A stretch of 64,000 nt of DNA from the NCBI RefSeq assembly GCF_024172185.1, contig NZ_JAMZEC010000001.1:1550001-1614000 (forward strand). Reading direction: 5' to 3'. Below the pieces are notes generated by a model that was not told the DNA's origin, made no database searches, and saw only the letters and a list, made by a program, of their open reading frames with translations. The DNA comes from Nonomuraea roseoviolacea subsp. carminata. GTDB taxonomy: Bacteria; Actinomycetota; Actinomycetes; Streptosporangiales; Streptosporangiaceae. Positions within the stretch are counted from its first letter, which is position 1. Every line of letters starts with the position of its first letter. Below, one piece after another: positions 45,064 to 53,355 of the stretch. The translations under genes were made by a program, and so were the position numbers.

Positions 45064-46461
45064 TCAGCGGACGCGGGGGGCGAGGAGGGTGCCGCCGAGG
45101 GCGACAGCGCCCATGACGCAGCAGATGACCACGTACCCGCGGGCGATCTCCGCCGGGCTGTGCCCGATCACGTTGATCAGCGCGCCGCCGATCCCGAGCG
45201 ACAGCGCGGAGCCGAGCATGTCCGTCACCGACAGGGCCGCGCTGTTGGCGCCCTGCTCGCTGACCGGCGACTGCTTGAGCGCCGTGACGCTGACCGTGGT
45301 CATCCCGAGGCCCATGCCGAAGCCCGCGATCACCCACGCCGGCACCGCGATCCACCCGGTGACGCCCGGCAGCACCGCCAGCAGCGCCAGCAGCACCCCG
45401 GTCATGACGCAGCCCGCGCCGAGCCGCAGCCGTCGGTACGGCTCGGCGGTGCGGCGGCTCTGCAGGAACGACCCGGCCGACCAGCCGAGGGCGCCGGTGG
45501 TCAGCGCGATGCCCGCGGCCGTGGGGTCGAAGCCCTTGACGGACTGCAGGGCGAGCGGGATGAAGGCGTTCACGCCGAAGAAGGGTGCCGAGAACATGCC
45601 GCGCATCATGATCGTCGTGGGCAGCCCGCGGCCGAAGCGCAGCGCCCCCGGCGGCAGCAGGCGGCTCAGCCCGTACCCGAGCAGGGCGAGGCCCACGACC
45701 ACCGCGGCCCCGCTGGGCAGGGGCGTGACGTGCAGCCGGTCCACCCCCCACAGCAGCACGCCGGCGCCGCCCACGGCCGAGGTGGCGGCGAGCGTCATCG
45801 GCAGCGGGCGCGAGCGCGGCCCCTCGGAGCGCACGGTCTCCTCCTCCGCGGGCCGCCGGCGCAGCGCGGGGACCAGCATGGCCAGGGCGGGCACGACGAG
45901 CGGGACGATGCCGTAGAACACCCACCGCCAGCCCCACGCGCTCGCCACGAACCCGGCCACGGCCGGGCCGACCATGGCGGGCACCACCCAGGCGGCCGAC
46001 ACCGCGGCGAACACCTTGGGCCGCATCGCCGCCGGGTAGACGCGGGCGATCATCACGTACAGGGCGACGACCGTCGAGCCCGCGCCGAGCCCCTGCACGG
46101 CCCGCGCCACCAGGAACATGACCTTGGTGCCCGCGGCCCCGGCCAGCGCCATGCCCGCCACGAACAGCACGAGGCCGAGCAGGAACGGCGCCGTGTAGCC
46201 GCGCCGGTCGGACCACAGGCCGGACACCACGTTGGCGAACAGACTGGCGATGAGGAAGGCCGAGAAGCTCAGCCCGTACAGGTCGAGCGCCTGGAGCTGC
46301 CGGGAGACCTCCGGCATGACGACGCCGACCGACATGCCCTCGAAGGCGACGAGCGTGACCACCAGCAGGATGCCGAGGGTCGGGGCCCGGTAGGCGGCCC
46401 CGAGGATGCCGGTGTCCTGAGCGGAGTCGTATGGAGTGTCGAGTGCCTTCGGTCCTGTCAC
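45064..46461 (-). CDS. MFS transporter (EmrB/QacA-like)
   Basis: 465 aa with about 14 helices. It shows FASNVVSGLWSDRRGYTAPF-type loop 2, FLVARAVQGLGAGSTVVAL (motif C-like) and a central cytosolic loop PALRRRPAEEETVRSEGPRS. The later helices carry GVNAFIPLALQSVKGF. The start GTG 46461 has a weak ribosome site. It begins 9 bp after the M43 protease gene and probably shares its transcript. The substrate is not evident. Confidence 0.85.
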   Translation of the reverse strand: MTGPKALDTPYDSAQDTGILGAAYRAPTLGILLVVTLVAFEGMSVGVVMPEVSRQLQALDLYGLSFSAFLIASLFANVVSGLWSDRRGYTAPFLLGLVLFVAGMALAGAAGTKVMFLVARAVQGLGAGSTVVALYVMIARVYPAAMRPKVFAAVSAAWVVPAMVGPAVAGFVASAWGWRWVFYGIVPLVVPALAMLVPALRRRPAEEETVRSEGPRSRPLPMTLAATSAVGGAGVLLWGVDRLHVTPLPSGAAVVVGLALLGYGLSRLLPPGALRFGRGLPTTIMMRGMFSAPFFGVNAFIPLALQSVKGFDPTAAGIALTTGALGWSAGSFLQSRRTAEPYRRLRLGAGCVMTGVLLALLAVLPGVTGWIAVPAWVIAGFGMGLGMTTVSVTALKQSPVSEQGANSAALSVTDMLGSALSLGIGGALINVIGHSPAEIARGYVVICCVMGAVALGGTLLAPRVR

Positions 46462-46470
46462 CGGGACATC

Positions 46471-47589
46471 TTAAGTGGGGCGCTTCAGCGCGGCGACGCG
46501 GCCTCCCTCCCCCGTGCGCGGCGCCGCCTGCGCGGCCGGGGGATCCCGGTAGACGACCCACATCTCGCGCATCCGCGCCGCCTGACCGGCGGTGAACTCC
46601 CACATGCAGGTGTCCCTGCCGTAGTCCATGAAGTTGTGGACGGGGTCGGGCCGCCCGTCGGGGCCGCAGGTGTCCTTGGCCTCGGGGCATCCCTCGGTGG
46701 GGCTGGCCTCGGGCGGCGTGTCGTCGATGCCGTCGCCGGGGTTCTGGCAGCCGTTCTCGAAGGTGTGGAACAGGCCGAGCCAGTGGCCGATCTCGTGGAC
46801 GGCGGTGTAGCCGCGGTCGTAGCCGGCGAAGGAGCCGCCGGGCAGCGTGCGCCAGTCGACGACCACGCCGTCGATCTGCGGGCTGTCCTTGTACCAGTAC
46901 GGATAGGTGGAGAAGCCGAGCACCTGCCGGTCGAGCTGGGCGATGTAGAGGTTGAGCGTCTCGGGGCCGCCCTTGCGCAGCGCCTGCTTCATGGCCGACT
47001 CGTTGGTGGTGGGGTCGGTGAACCACTTGGCGTTGCGGACGAGCCGGGCGCCCGCCAGGCGGAAGGTGACCCCGGTGTCCACGCCGCCGAACTTGCCGGC
47101 GTAGGCGTCCCTGAGCGCGGCGAACTGCGCCTTGACGGCGGAGGTGGCGGCGCGGGTGACGCCGTCGGTGAGGACGTGGACCCACACGGGCACGACGACG
47201 CGCTCGGGCGCCCGGCCGCCGGCCAAACCCTTGCCCAGCTCGGCGAGGACCCGGCCGACGTCCTGCGGCTGCGGCTGACGCGGCTCGGGGCCACGGTCAC
47301 GGACCCGCGCCGCCGCCTCCGGATCGCGGTCACGGACGTGCGCCGCCGCCTCCAGGCCGCGGTCACGGATGCGCGCCGCCGCCTCCGGGTCACTCTCACG
47401 GACCCGCGCCGCCTCGGGCGCGCACGCCGACGCGGACGCCTTCGGGAGCGGGGCCGTGGATGTCGTGCCGGTCGCGGCCGGGACGCCCGGCCCCCCGGCG
47501 GAGCGGGAGGCGGCCTCGCCGCGGTGCGGCGGCAGGAGCCCGGCCGCCAGCAGGCATGCCAAAGAGACGGCGGTCGCGCGCCGGGCCAT
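46471..47589 (-). CDS. Secreted M43-family zinc metalloprotease
   Basis: 372 aa. Signal peptide ending near residue 27 (SLACLLAAGLLPPHRGEAA). A propeptide-like stretch (about 60-105) has repeated PEAAARxRDRG units. The catalytic part shows YTAVHEIGHWLGLFHTF, the HExxHxxGxxH zinc site, then the HNFMDYGRDTCMWEFT Met-turn of metzincins, with Cys pairs in NGCQNPGDG, EGCPEAKDTCGP and DTCMW. This matches M43B (pappalysin-like) proteases. Probable role is extracellular proteolysis. Confidence 0.9.
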   Translation of the reverse strand: MARRATAVSLACLLAAGLLPPHRGEAASRSAGGPGVPAATGTTSTAPLPKASASACAPEAARVRESDPEAAARIRDRGLEAAAHVRDRDPEAAARVRDRGPEPRQPQPQDVGRVLAELGKGLAGGRAPERVVVPVWVHVLTDGVTRAATSAVKAQFAALRDAYAGKFGGVDTGVTFRLAGARLVRNAKWFTDPTTNESAMKQALRKGGPETLNLYIAQLDRQVLGFSTYPYWYKDSPQIDGVVVDWRTLPGGSFAGYDRGYTAVHEIGHWLGLFHTFENGCQNPGDGIDDTPPEASPTEGCPEAKDTCGPDGRPDPVHNFMDYGRDTCMWEFTAGQAARMREMWVVYRDPPAAQAAPRTGEGGRVAALKRPT

Positions 47590-47666
47590 GCAATCCCCCG
47601 TTACCGATCGAGTTGGTCAGATTACCGACCGTAACGCGACCGGGAGGGATCACACGGGAGCAACAC

Positions 47667-47927
47667 TCATGGGTTCTTGTCGTCGCCCTGGCCGCCGCCC
47701 GGCGGGAGACCTTCGTAGATCTCCTTGCACTCCGGACACACCGGGTACTTCTTCGGGTCGCGGCTGGGCACCCAGACCTTGCCGCACAGGGCGCGGACCG
47801 GCGTGCCGGTCACCATGCTCTCGGTGATCTTGTGCTTGTCCGCGTAGTGCGAGAACCGCTCGTGGTCACCGTCGCCGTGCGACGTCCTCGGCGTCGTTTC
47901 CTGCTCGGGGAGGATCTTCGTGCTCAC
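47667..47927 (-). CDS. DUF3039 zinc-ribbon protein
   Basis: 86 aa. Cys residues in VRALCGKVW and YPVCPECKEIYEGL form a treble-clef-like zinc site (C...C..C). The family is a small actinobacterial protein of unknown function, often next to YqgE or helicase genes. It opens MSTKILPEQETTPR and ends in a Gly/Asp tail. ATG 47927 is the only start. Not coupled to a neighbour. Confidence 0.85.
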   Translation of the reverse strand: MSTKILPEQETTPRTSHGDGDHERFSHYADKHKITESMVTGTPVRALCGKVWVPSRDPKKYPVCPECKEIYEGLPPGGGQGDDKNP

Positions 47928-47967
47928 CTCACCGAGTCTATGCCCCCGTCGCCTCTGCCCCGGGCAG

Positions 47968-48006
47968 CCGTACGGCCCCCGCCCGGGGAGGGCGAGGGCC
48001 GTACGG
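47968..48006 (-). terminator. Terminator of the DHA2 MFS gene
   Basis: CCGTACGGCCC (47968-47978) pairs with GGGCCGTACGG (47996-48006) perfectly, with the inner GCCC/GGGC extending the stem. It lies 19 bp beyond the MFS stop at 48025. Confidence 0.8.
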
Positions 48007-48024
48007 GACGAGACCGGGAGAGCG

Positions 48025-49632
48025 TCAGCCCATGTGGACCGGGGCGCTCTGGTCGGACTTGCGGCCCGCCTTGACGAGCAGCGTGAGGGCCGCGGTGAGC
48101 AGCATGACGCCGGTGCTGACGAGGAACGCCAGGTGCATGCCGTCCATGAACGCGTTGTGCACGGCCGGGCCGACCGCCTTCACGATCTGCTCGGGCGTGC
48201 CCGCCGGGAGCCCGCCGAACGCGGCGGCCTTCTCCAGCAGCGAGAGCTGCGCGGGCGGGATCTGCTGGGCCGCCGGGCCGAGGTAGCCGGGCAGCTTGTC
48301 GGCGATCTCGCCCGCCATGACCGCGCCCAGGATGGCGGTGCCGAGCGCGCCGCCGACCTGCATGGCCGACTGCTGCATGCCGCCCGCGACGCCGCTGAGC
48401 TCCACCGGGGCGTTGCCCACGATGATCTCCGTGGCGCCGACGAAGACCGGCGACAGGCCGAACGCGAGCAGCACGAACGGGATGGCGCTCTCGACGAACG
48501 AGGCGTCGATGCTGAGCTGCGACATGAGGAACATCGAGGCGGCGGTGATGACCAGCCCGATCGCCATGGTGACCTTCGCGCCGAGCTTGCCGATCAGCAT
48601 GCCGGCCAGCGGCGAGGCCACGATCATGCCGGCGCTCATCGGCAGCATGCGCAGGCCGGCCTCCAGCGGGGTGAGCCCGTGGACGCCCTGGAAGAAGAAG
48701 CCCAGGAAGAACATCGCGCCGAACATGGCGAACGCGACCATCATCATGAGCACGGTGCCGATCGAGACCGACAGGTTGCGGAACAGGGAGAGCGGGACGA
48801 GCGGCTGCCGGGCCTTGCTCTGCCAGAAGACGAACGCGGCGATCAGCACGGCGAAGCCGGCGAGGAAGGCGAGGGTCTTGGCGTCGCCCCAGCCCCACTC
48901 GGGCGCCTTGATGACCGACCAGACCAGGGCGAACATCGCGCCGGACAGCAGCACCACGCCGAGCCAGTCGATGCGGGCCAGCGTCTGCGCGCGGTTCTCC
49001 TTGATGAGGAGCACGCCCATCACCAGCGCCACGATGCCGACCGGCGCGTTGATGAAGAACACCGACTCCCAGTTCACCTTCTCGACCAGCAGGCCGCCCA
49101 CGATCGGGCCGGCGGCGCTGGACAGGCCGATGATGGCGCCCCAGGCGCCCATGGCCTGGTTGAGCTTCTCACCGGGGAAGGCGCCGCGCAGCAGCGCCAG
49201 CGCGTTCGGCTGGAGGAGCGCGCCGAACAGGCCCTGCAGCACGCGCAGGCCGATCAGGGCGCCCACGGGGGTCAGGCCCGGGACGACGTCGGCCAGCTGC
49301 TGGCTGAGCCCGATGCCGACCGACGAGAGCGCGAACCCGGCCACGCCGATGAGGAAGACCCGCTTGTGGCCGAACAGGTCGCCCAGCTTGCCGGCGGTGA
49401 TCAGGAAGACGGCCAGGGCCAGCAGGTAGCCGCTGGTGACCCACTGGAGGTCGGACAGCGAGGCGCCGAGCTCACGACCGATGACCGGGTTGGCGATGCC
49501 GACCACGGTGCCGTCGAGCATCACCATGATGACGCCGAGACTCACCGCGAGCAGCACGAGCCACGGATTGCCCCCTCGTGCGGCACCGGACTCTGGTACC
49601 GGCGGCGCGTCTACCGCCTTCACGTCGGCCAT
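48025..49632 (-). CDS. DHA2-family MFS multidrug exporter
   Basis: 535 aa with 14 predicted helices. LDGTVVGIANPVIGRELGAS carries the DHA2 first-helix motif. SDLQWVTSGYLLALAVFLIT, GLRVLQGLFGALLQPNALAL and FFINAPVGIVALVMGVLLI are characteristic. A divergent TetR gene (49786) lies beyond a palindrome, the typical arrangement for drug-inducible export. GAGGGGG precedes ATG 49632. Substrate unknown. Confidence 0.9.
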   Translation of the reverse strand: MADVKAVDAPPVPESGAARGGNPWLVLLAVSLGVIMVMLDGTVVGIANPVIGRELGASLSDLQWVTSGYLLALAVFLITAGKLGDLFGHKRVFLIGVAGFALSSVGIGLSQQLADVVPGLTPVGALIGLRVLQGLFGALLQPNALALLRGAFPGEKLNQAMGAWGAIIGLSSAAGPIVGGLLVEKVNWESVFFINAPVGIVALVMGVLLIKENRAQTLARIDWLGVVLLSGAMFALVWSVIKAPEWGWGDAKTLAFLAGFAVLIAAFVFWQSKARQPLVPLSLFRNLSVSIGTVLMMMVAFAMFGAMFFLGFFFQGVHGLTPLEAGLRMLPMSAGMIVASPLAGMLIGKLGAKVTMAIGLVITAASMFLMSQLSIDASFVESAIPFVLLAFGLSPVFVGATEIIVGNAPVELSGVAGGMQQSAMQVGGALGTAILGAVMAGEIADKLPGYLGPAAQQIPPAQLSLLEKAAAFGGLPAGTPEQIVKAVGPAVHNAFMDGMHLAFLVSTGVMLLTAALTLLVKAGRKSDQSAPVHMG

Positions 49633-49745
49633 GAAACCCCCTCAACACACGCCTCACACCGAGGCAAAGATCTCTCAAGACTCAGGTAATCTATGTCAGT
49701 CGCTGAAAGATCTCAAACCATTTAGAAAAGTCAGAGAGCGACTTC

Positions 49746-49760
49746 TGTCACAATGTGACA
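49746..49760. promoter_or_regulatory. Palindrome in the MFS/TetR intergenic region
   Basis: TGTCACAATGTGACA is a 6-bp-arm palindrome with a 3-bp centre, 25 bp before the TetR ATG. It is a strong candidate TetR operator. The same gap holds AGTCGCT and AGCGACT about 38 bp apart as a second dyad. Confidence 0.55.
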
Positions 49761-49785
49761 CGACGATGTCGAGGGAGTGACGCCC

Positions 49786-50442
49786 ATGGGTCTACGGGAG
49801 CGCAAGAAGGAGAAGACGCGCCTGGCGATCCTTGACGCCGCGCTCGATCTGTTCCTCGAACAAGGGTACGACTCCACCACCGTGGAGCAGATAGCGGGGT
49901 CCGTCGACATCTCGCCGCGGACCTTCTTCCGCTACTTCTCCAGCAAGGACAGCCTCGTCATGTGGTTCCACGACCACGGCGAGGAGATCATCACGGAGAC
50001 CCTGCGTTCCCGCCCGCCCGGCGAGCCGCCGTTCACCTCGATGGTCCACGGGATGCGCGCGGTGCTGGGCGACATGCAGGACTCGACCCCGCAGGACGCG
50101 GAGCGGTTCCTCAAACTGCGCCGGGTGCTGGACGACCAACCCCGCCTGGTGGGCCTGTCGGTCGCCAGGGGCGCCGAGACCGAACGCCGCCTGGCCGCCG
50201 AGGTGGCAGCGCGCCGGGGCGCCGATCCGGCCGACGACCGGGTGTCGCACCTGGTGGTGGCCATCGCCATGGCGGCGGTGCGGGTCGGCTTCGAGTGCCC
50301 GCGCAAGGACCAGCCCGACCTGCGTGAGGTCGTCGAGCAGATGCAGGAGACGATCACCCTCGTGGAGGGCATGATGCGGCCCGGCTGGGACGTGCAGGAC
50401 GCGCGGGAGCCGGCGGACCCGCGGGAGGCCCCGGACGCCTAG
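49786..50442 (+). CDS. TetR-family regulator of the divergent MFS gene
   Basis: 218 aa. N-terminal HTH with AILDAALDLFLEQGYDSTTVEQI and SVDISPRTFFRYFSSKDSLV; the last is the recognition helix. The C-terminal ligand domain (about 85-200) is the MftR-like type. ATG 49786 is preferred, with GAGGGAG at 8 nt; GTG 49777 is too close to that site. Divergent from the DHA2 MFS. Confidence 0.9.
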   Translation: MGLRERKKEKTRLAILDAALDLFLEQGYDSTTVEQIAGSVDISPRTFFRYFSSKDSLVMWFHDHGEEIITETLRSRPPGEPPFTSMVHGMRAVLGDMQDSTPQDAERFLKLRRVLDDQPRLVGLSVARGAETERRLAAEVAARRGADPADDRVSHLVVAIAMAAVRVGFECPRKDQPDLREVVEQMQETITLVEGMMRPGWDVQDAREPADPREAPDA

Positions 50443-50446
50443 GGGG

Positions 50447-51025
50447 TCAGTTCATGGTCGGGTCCTCCGGGCAGTTGGCCACGAACGCCAGCTCGCCGCG
50501 CTGGCGCCGCAGCACGTGCCGCCACAGCGAGCGCGGATCGGTGTGGAAGGTGTCGCCCGCCTCGGAGTCGACCACGTACCAGGCCCCCTCGGCGATCTCG
50601 CTCTCCAGCTGACCCGCCGTCCACCCGGCGTACCCGGCGAAGATCCGCATCTGCGAGATCTCGCCCTGGAGGATCTCGGGCGGCGCGTCCAGGTCGACGG
50701 TGCCGAGCCGGGAGACGGACGGCGTGCCCGCGTGGAGGCGGCGCCAGCCCAGGGGCTCCTCGCCGCTGGGCACCGCGGCGAGGGCCAGCGCGCTGTCGGT
50801 CTGCACCGGGCCGCCCTCGAACAGCACCGGCGGGCCGGTCACCAGGGGGTCCCACACGGGCAGCACCTGGGTCACGGAGATCTCGCTGGGCCGGTTGAGC
50901 ACCACGCCGAGGGTGCCCCCCTCGGAGTCGTGCTCGAGGATCAGCACGACGCTACGCCGGAAGTTCGGGTCATCGAGAAGCGGCGTCGCCACCAACAGAC
51001 CGCCGACGTAGATCGCTTCCGCCAT
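50447..51025 (-). CDS. YqgE/AlgH family protein
   Basis: 192 aa, DUF179. It shows LLVATPLLDDPNFRRSVVLI, LEHDSEGGTLGVVLNRPSE, FEGGPVQTDSALAL and RIFAGYAGWTAGQLESEIAEG. The family is found across bacteria with unknown function. ATG 51025 has only a weak ribosome site. Convergent with the TetR gene, with stops 4 bp apart. Confidence 0.93.
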   Translation of the reverse strand: MAEAIYVGGLLVATPLLDDPNFRRSVVLILEHDSEGGTLGVVLNRPSEISVTQVLPVWDPLVTGPPVLFEGGPVQTDSALALAAVPSGEEPLGWRRLHAGTPSVSRLGTVDLDAPPEILQGEISQMRIFAGYAGWTAGQLESEIAEGAWYVVDSEAGDTFHTDPRSLWRHVLRRQRGELAFVANCPEDPTMN

Positions 51026-51042
51026 ACATCCATCATGAAGGG

Positions 51043-51756
51043 TCACCCGCGCATCTCGCTCCCCTGGTCCGCCGTTGTTACGTTTTGCGCTCGTCCAGAC
51101 CTGGATCTTTCCCCTTCGCCGGAGGGAGCGACGGGCGGCGGGACCGCCCGGACGAAGGCGCCGGCCCGCGCGGCGGCGAGAGCCTGGAGTGCGGACCTGA
51201 CGGCGACATTCTCATCCACCGGCTCCTTCGTGACGAGCAGCCGGTAGTACAGCGGGGCGGACACCGCCCGGACGACCTCGGCCGCGTCCGTGCCCTCGGG
51301 CAGCTCGCCGCGCTCGACCGCGCGCTCCACGGCGCGGGCCCACTCGGCGACGCGCCGCCCGTAGAAGGCCCGCAGCGCGGCGGCGGCCTCCTCGTCGCAG
51401 GTGGCGGCGGCGATGACCGCCTGGAACGTCGCCCCGAGCCGCCGGTCGGTGACGGCGCCGAGGACGGAGGCGGCGTTCGCCCGCAGGTCGGCCTCCACCG
51501 AGCCCGTGTCGGCGTGCGGCGAGGACTGCTCGGCCAGCTCCGTCATGAGGTCGGCCACCAGGCCCGACGGGCTCCCCCAGCGCCGGTAGACCGTGGTCTT
51601 GCCCACGCCGGCCCGGGCGGCCACCTGATCCATGGCCAGCCCGTGGAAACCCCGCTCCACCAGCTCGTCCTGGGTCGCGGCCAGCACGGCCTCGCGCACC
51701 CGCGCCGTCCGGCCGCCGGGCCGCTGCATGCCCGCCAAACGGGACTCCTGTTCCAT
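51043..51756 (-). CDS. TetR-family regulator of the adjacent MFS gene
   Basis: 237 aa. HTH with VREAVLAATQDELVERGFHG and VAARAGVGKTTVYRRWGSPS. The ligand domain has the TetR_C_16-like helices (AVIAAATCDEEAAAALRAFY). ATG 51756 has AGGAAGG 7 nt upstream; an earlier start at 51789 is less good. Divergent from the MFS at 51824, with a TTAA-flanked AT-rich dyad in the 67-bp gap. Confidence 0.9.
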   Translation of the reverse strand: MEQESRLAGMQRPGGRTARVREAVLAATQDELVERGFHGLAMDQVAARAGVGKTTVYRRWGSPSGLVADLMTELAEQSSPHADTGSVEADLRANAASVLGAVTDRRLGATFQAVIAAATCDEEAAAALRAFYGRRVAEWARAVERAVERGELPEGTDAAEVVRAVSAPLYYRLLVTKEPVDENVAVRSALQALAAARAGAFVRAVPPPVAPSGEGERSRSGRAQNVTTADQGSEMRG

Positions 51757-51823
51757 TAACGCGCCTTCCTGTGTTATCGTCACTTCCATCTTAACGGAAC
51801 TATCGACCCATTAAGGGGGCGAC

Positions 51824-53206
51824 ATGACCGCGCTGACCGAGCGCGCGCCCGCCGTGGCGCGCATGACCGGACGCCAACGCCTGATCCTCGTGCTGCTGCT
51901 GGGCTCGCAGTTCATGCTGGCCGTGGACTTCTCCATCCTGAACGTCGCGCTGCCCGTCATCGGGGCGGGCCTCGGGTTCGCGCTGGCGGACCTGCAGTGG
52001 GTGGCGACCGCGTTCGCGCTGGCCGCCGCCGGGTTCACGCTGCTGGCGGGCCGGATCGCCGACCTCTACGGCCGGCGCAGGCTGTTCCTCGCGGGGATGG
52101 CGCTGCTCGGGCTGTCCTCGCTGGCCGGCGGGCTGGCGAGCTCGCCCGGCATGCTGCTGGCCGCCCGGGTGGCCCAAGGGCTGGCCACGGCCGTGGTCAC
52201 CCCGGCCGGTCTGTCCCTGCTGACCACGTCGTTCCCGGAGGGGCCGCTGCGCTCGCGGGCCCTCGGGCTGAACGGCGCGCTCATGTCGGCCGGCTTCACC
52301 TCGGGCGCGGTGCTCGGCGGGCTGCTGACCGACCTGCTGAGCTGGCGCTGGGCGTTCCTGATCAACGTTCCGGTCGCGCTGGCCGTCCTCGTCACGGCTC
52401 CGGCGCTGCTCGCGGAGAGCCGGCCGGAAGGACGGCCCGCCATGGACGTGCCCGGGGCCGTCACCGTGACGGGCGGCCTGCTGGCCCTCGTGTTCGGGCT
52501 GACCCGCGCGGGCGAGCACGGCTTCGCCGACCCGCTCGCGCTCGGCTCGCTGGCCGCCGCCGCGGCGCTGCTCGTGGCCTTCTGGTTCGCCGAGCGGCGC
52601 GCCGCCTCCCCGCTGGTGCCGCCGGCCGTGCTCGCCCGGCCGAACGTCAGGTGGGGCAACCTGGCGGGCCTGGTGGCGTTCGCCACCGAGACGTCGCTGG
52701 TCTTCCTGCTGACGCTGTACCTGCAGAAGGTGCTGGGCTACTCGCCGCTGGCCACCGGGCTGGCCTTCGGGGTGCTCGGCCTCGGCACGGTCGCCGGCGG
52801 GCTGGCCGCCCCGCGCGTGCTGGCCCGCACGGGCACGCGCCGGGCGCTGGCGCTGGGCTTCGGCGTGCAGGCCGTGGCCACGGCGTCGCTGGCGCTGCTC
52901 GGGACCGGGCCCGGCTCGATCTGGCTGCTCCTCGCGGCCACCTTCGTCGGCGGCGTGGGCAACATGGTGGCCATCGTCGCCTTCATGGTCACGGCCACCT
53001 CGGGCCTGCCCGACGCCGAGCAGGGCCTGGCCACGGGCATCGCCACGATGACGCAGCAGGTGGGCATCACGATGGGCATCCCGGTGATGAGCGCCGTCGC
53101 CACGGCGGCGATGGGCTCGGGATCGGTGCTGCACGGCGTCGTCGTGGCCGTCGTGGTCAACGCCGCCCTGGCGCTCGCGGCGACGGCGATCCGCCCGAAC
53201 CGCTGA
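51824..53206 (+). CDS. DHA2-like MFS transporter
   Basis: 460 aa, 14-helix type. AVDFSILNVALPVIGAGLGF is the DHA2 first-helix motif, followed by LQWVATAFALAAAGFTLLAG, the loop 2 RIADLYGRRRLFLAGM and FLINVPVALAVLVTAPALL. Ribosome site AAGGGGG before ATG 51824. Paired with the divergent TetR gene. It ends near an interspersed repeat and a strong terminator. Confidence 0.9.
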   Translation: MTALTERAPAVARMTGRQRLILVLLLGSQFMLAVDFSILNVALPVIGAGLGFALADLQWVATAFALAAAGFTLLAGRIADLYGRRRLFLAGMALLGLSSLAGGLASSPGMLLAARVAQGLATAVVTPAGLSLLTTSFPEGPLRSRALGLNGALMSAGFTSGAVLGGLLTDLLSWRWAFLINVPVALAVLVTAPALLAESRPEGRPAMDVPGAVTVTGGLLALVFGLTRAGEHGFADPLALGSLAAAAALLVAFWFAERRAASPLVPPAVLARPNVRWGNLAGLVAFATETSLVFLLTLYLQKVLGYSPLATGLAFGVLGLGTVAGGLAAPRVLARTGTRRALALGFGVQAVATASLALLGTGPGSIWLLLAATFVGGVGNMVAIVAFMVTATSGLPDAEQGLATGIATMTQQVGITMGIPVMSAVATAAMGSGSVLHGVVVAVVVNAALALAATAIRPNR

Positions 53207-53230
53207 AGCACGGCCGACGCACGACGGAAG

Positions 53231-53353
53231 GCATGGTCAACAGGGCGCCGTCACGGCGCCCCGCCACCCTCCGGTCAGAGGCCGTCTCCCTGGAGGCCCC
53301 CAGCCGCGTACGGCGACCGGGGGCCTCCAGGCTGTGCCGTGACGAACGATGAC
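53231..53353 (-). repeat. Interspersed ~120-bp repeat, copy 1
   Basis: Read on the minus strand it closely resembles 59572-59696 read on the plus strand. The best-conserved block, GGGCCTCCAGGGAGACGGCC followed by TCTGACCGG, is identical in both. It lies between convergent genes (MFS and malic enzyme) and includes a terminator-like palindrome. Confidence 0.75.
53290..53330. terminator. Terminator inside the interspersed repeat
   Basis: CTGGAGGCCCCC (53290-53301) and GGGGGCCTCCAG (53319-53330) form a perfect 12-bp stem with a 17-nt loop, between convergent MFS and malic enzyme genes. Confidence 0.75.
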
Positions 53354-53355
53354 GG

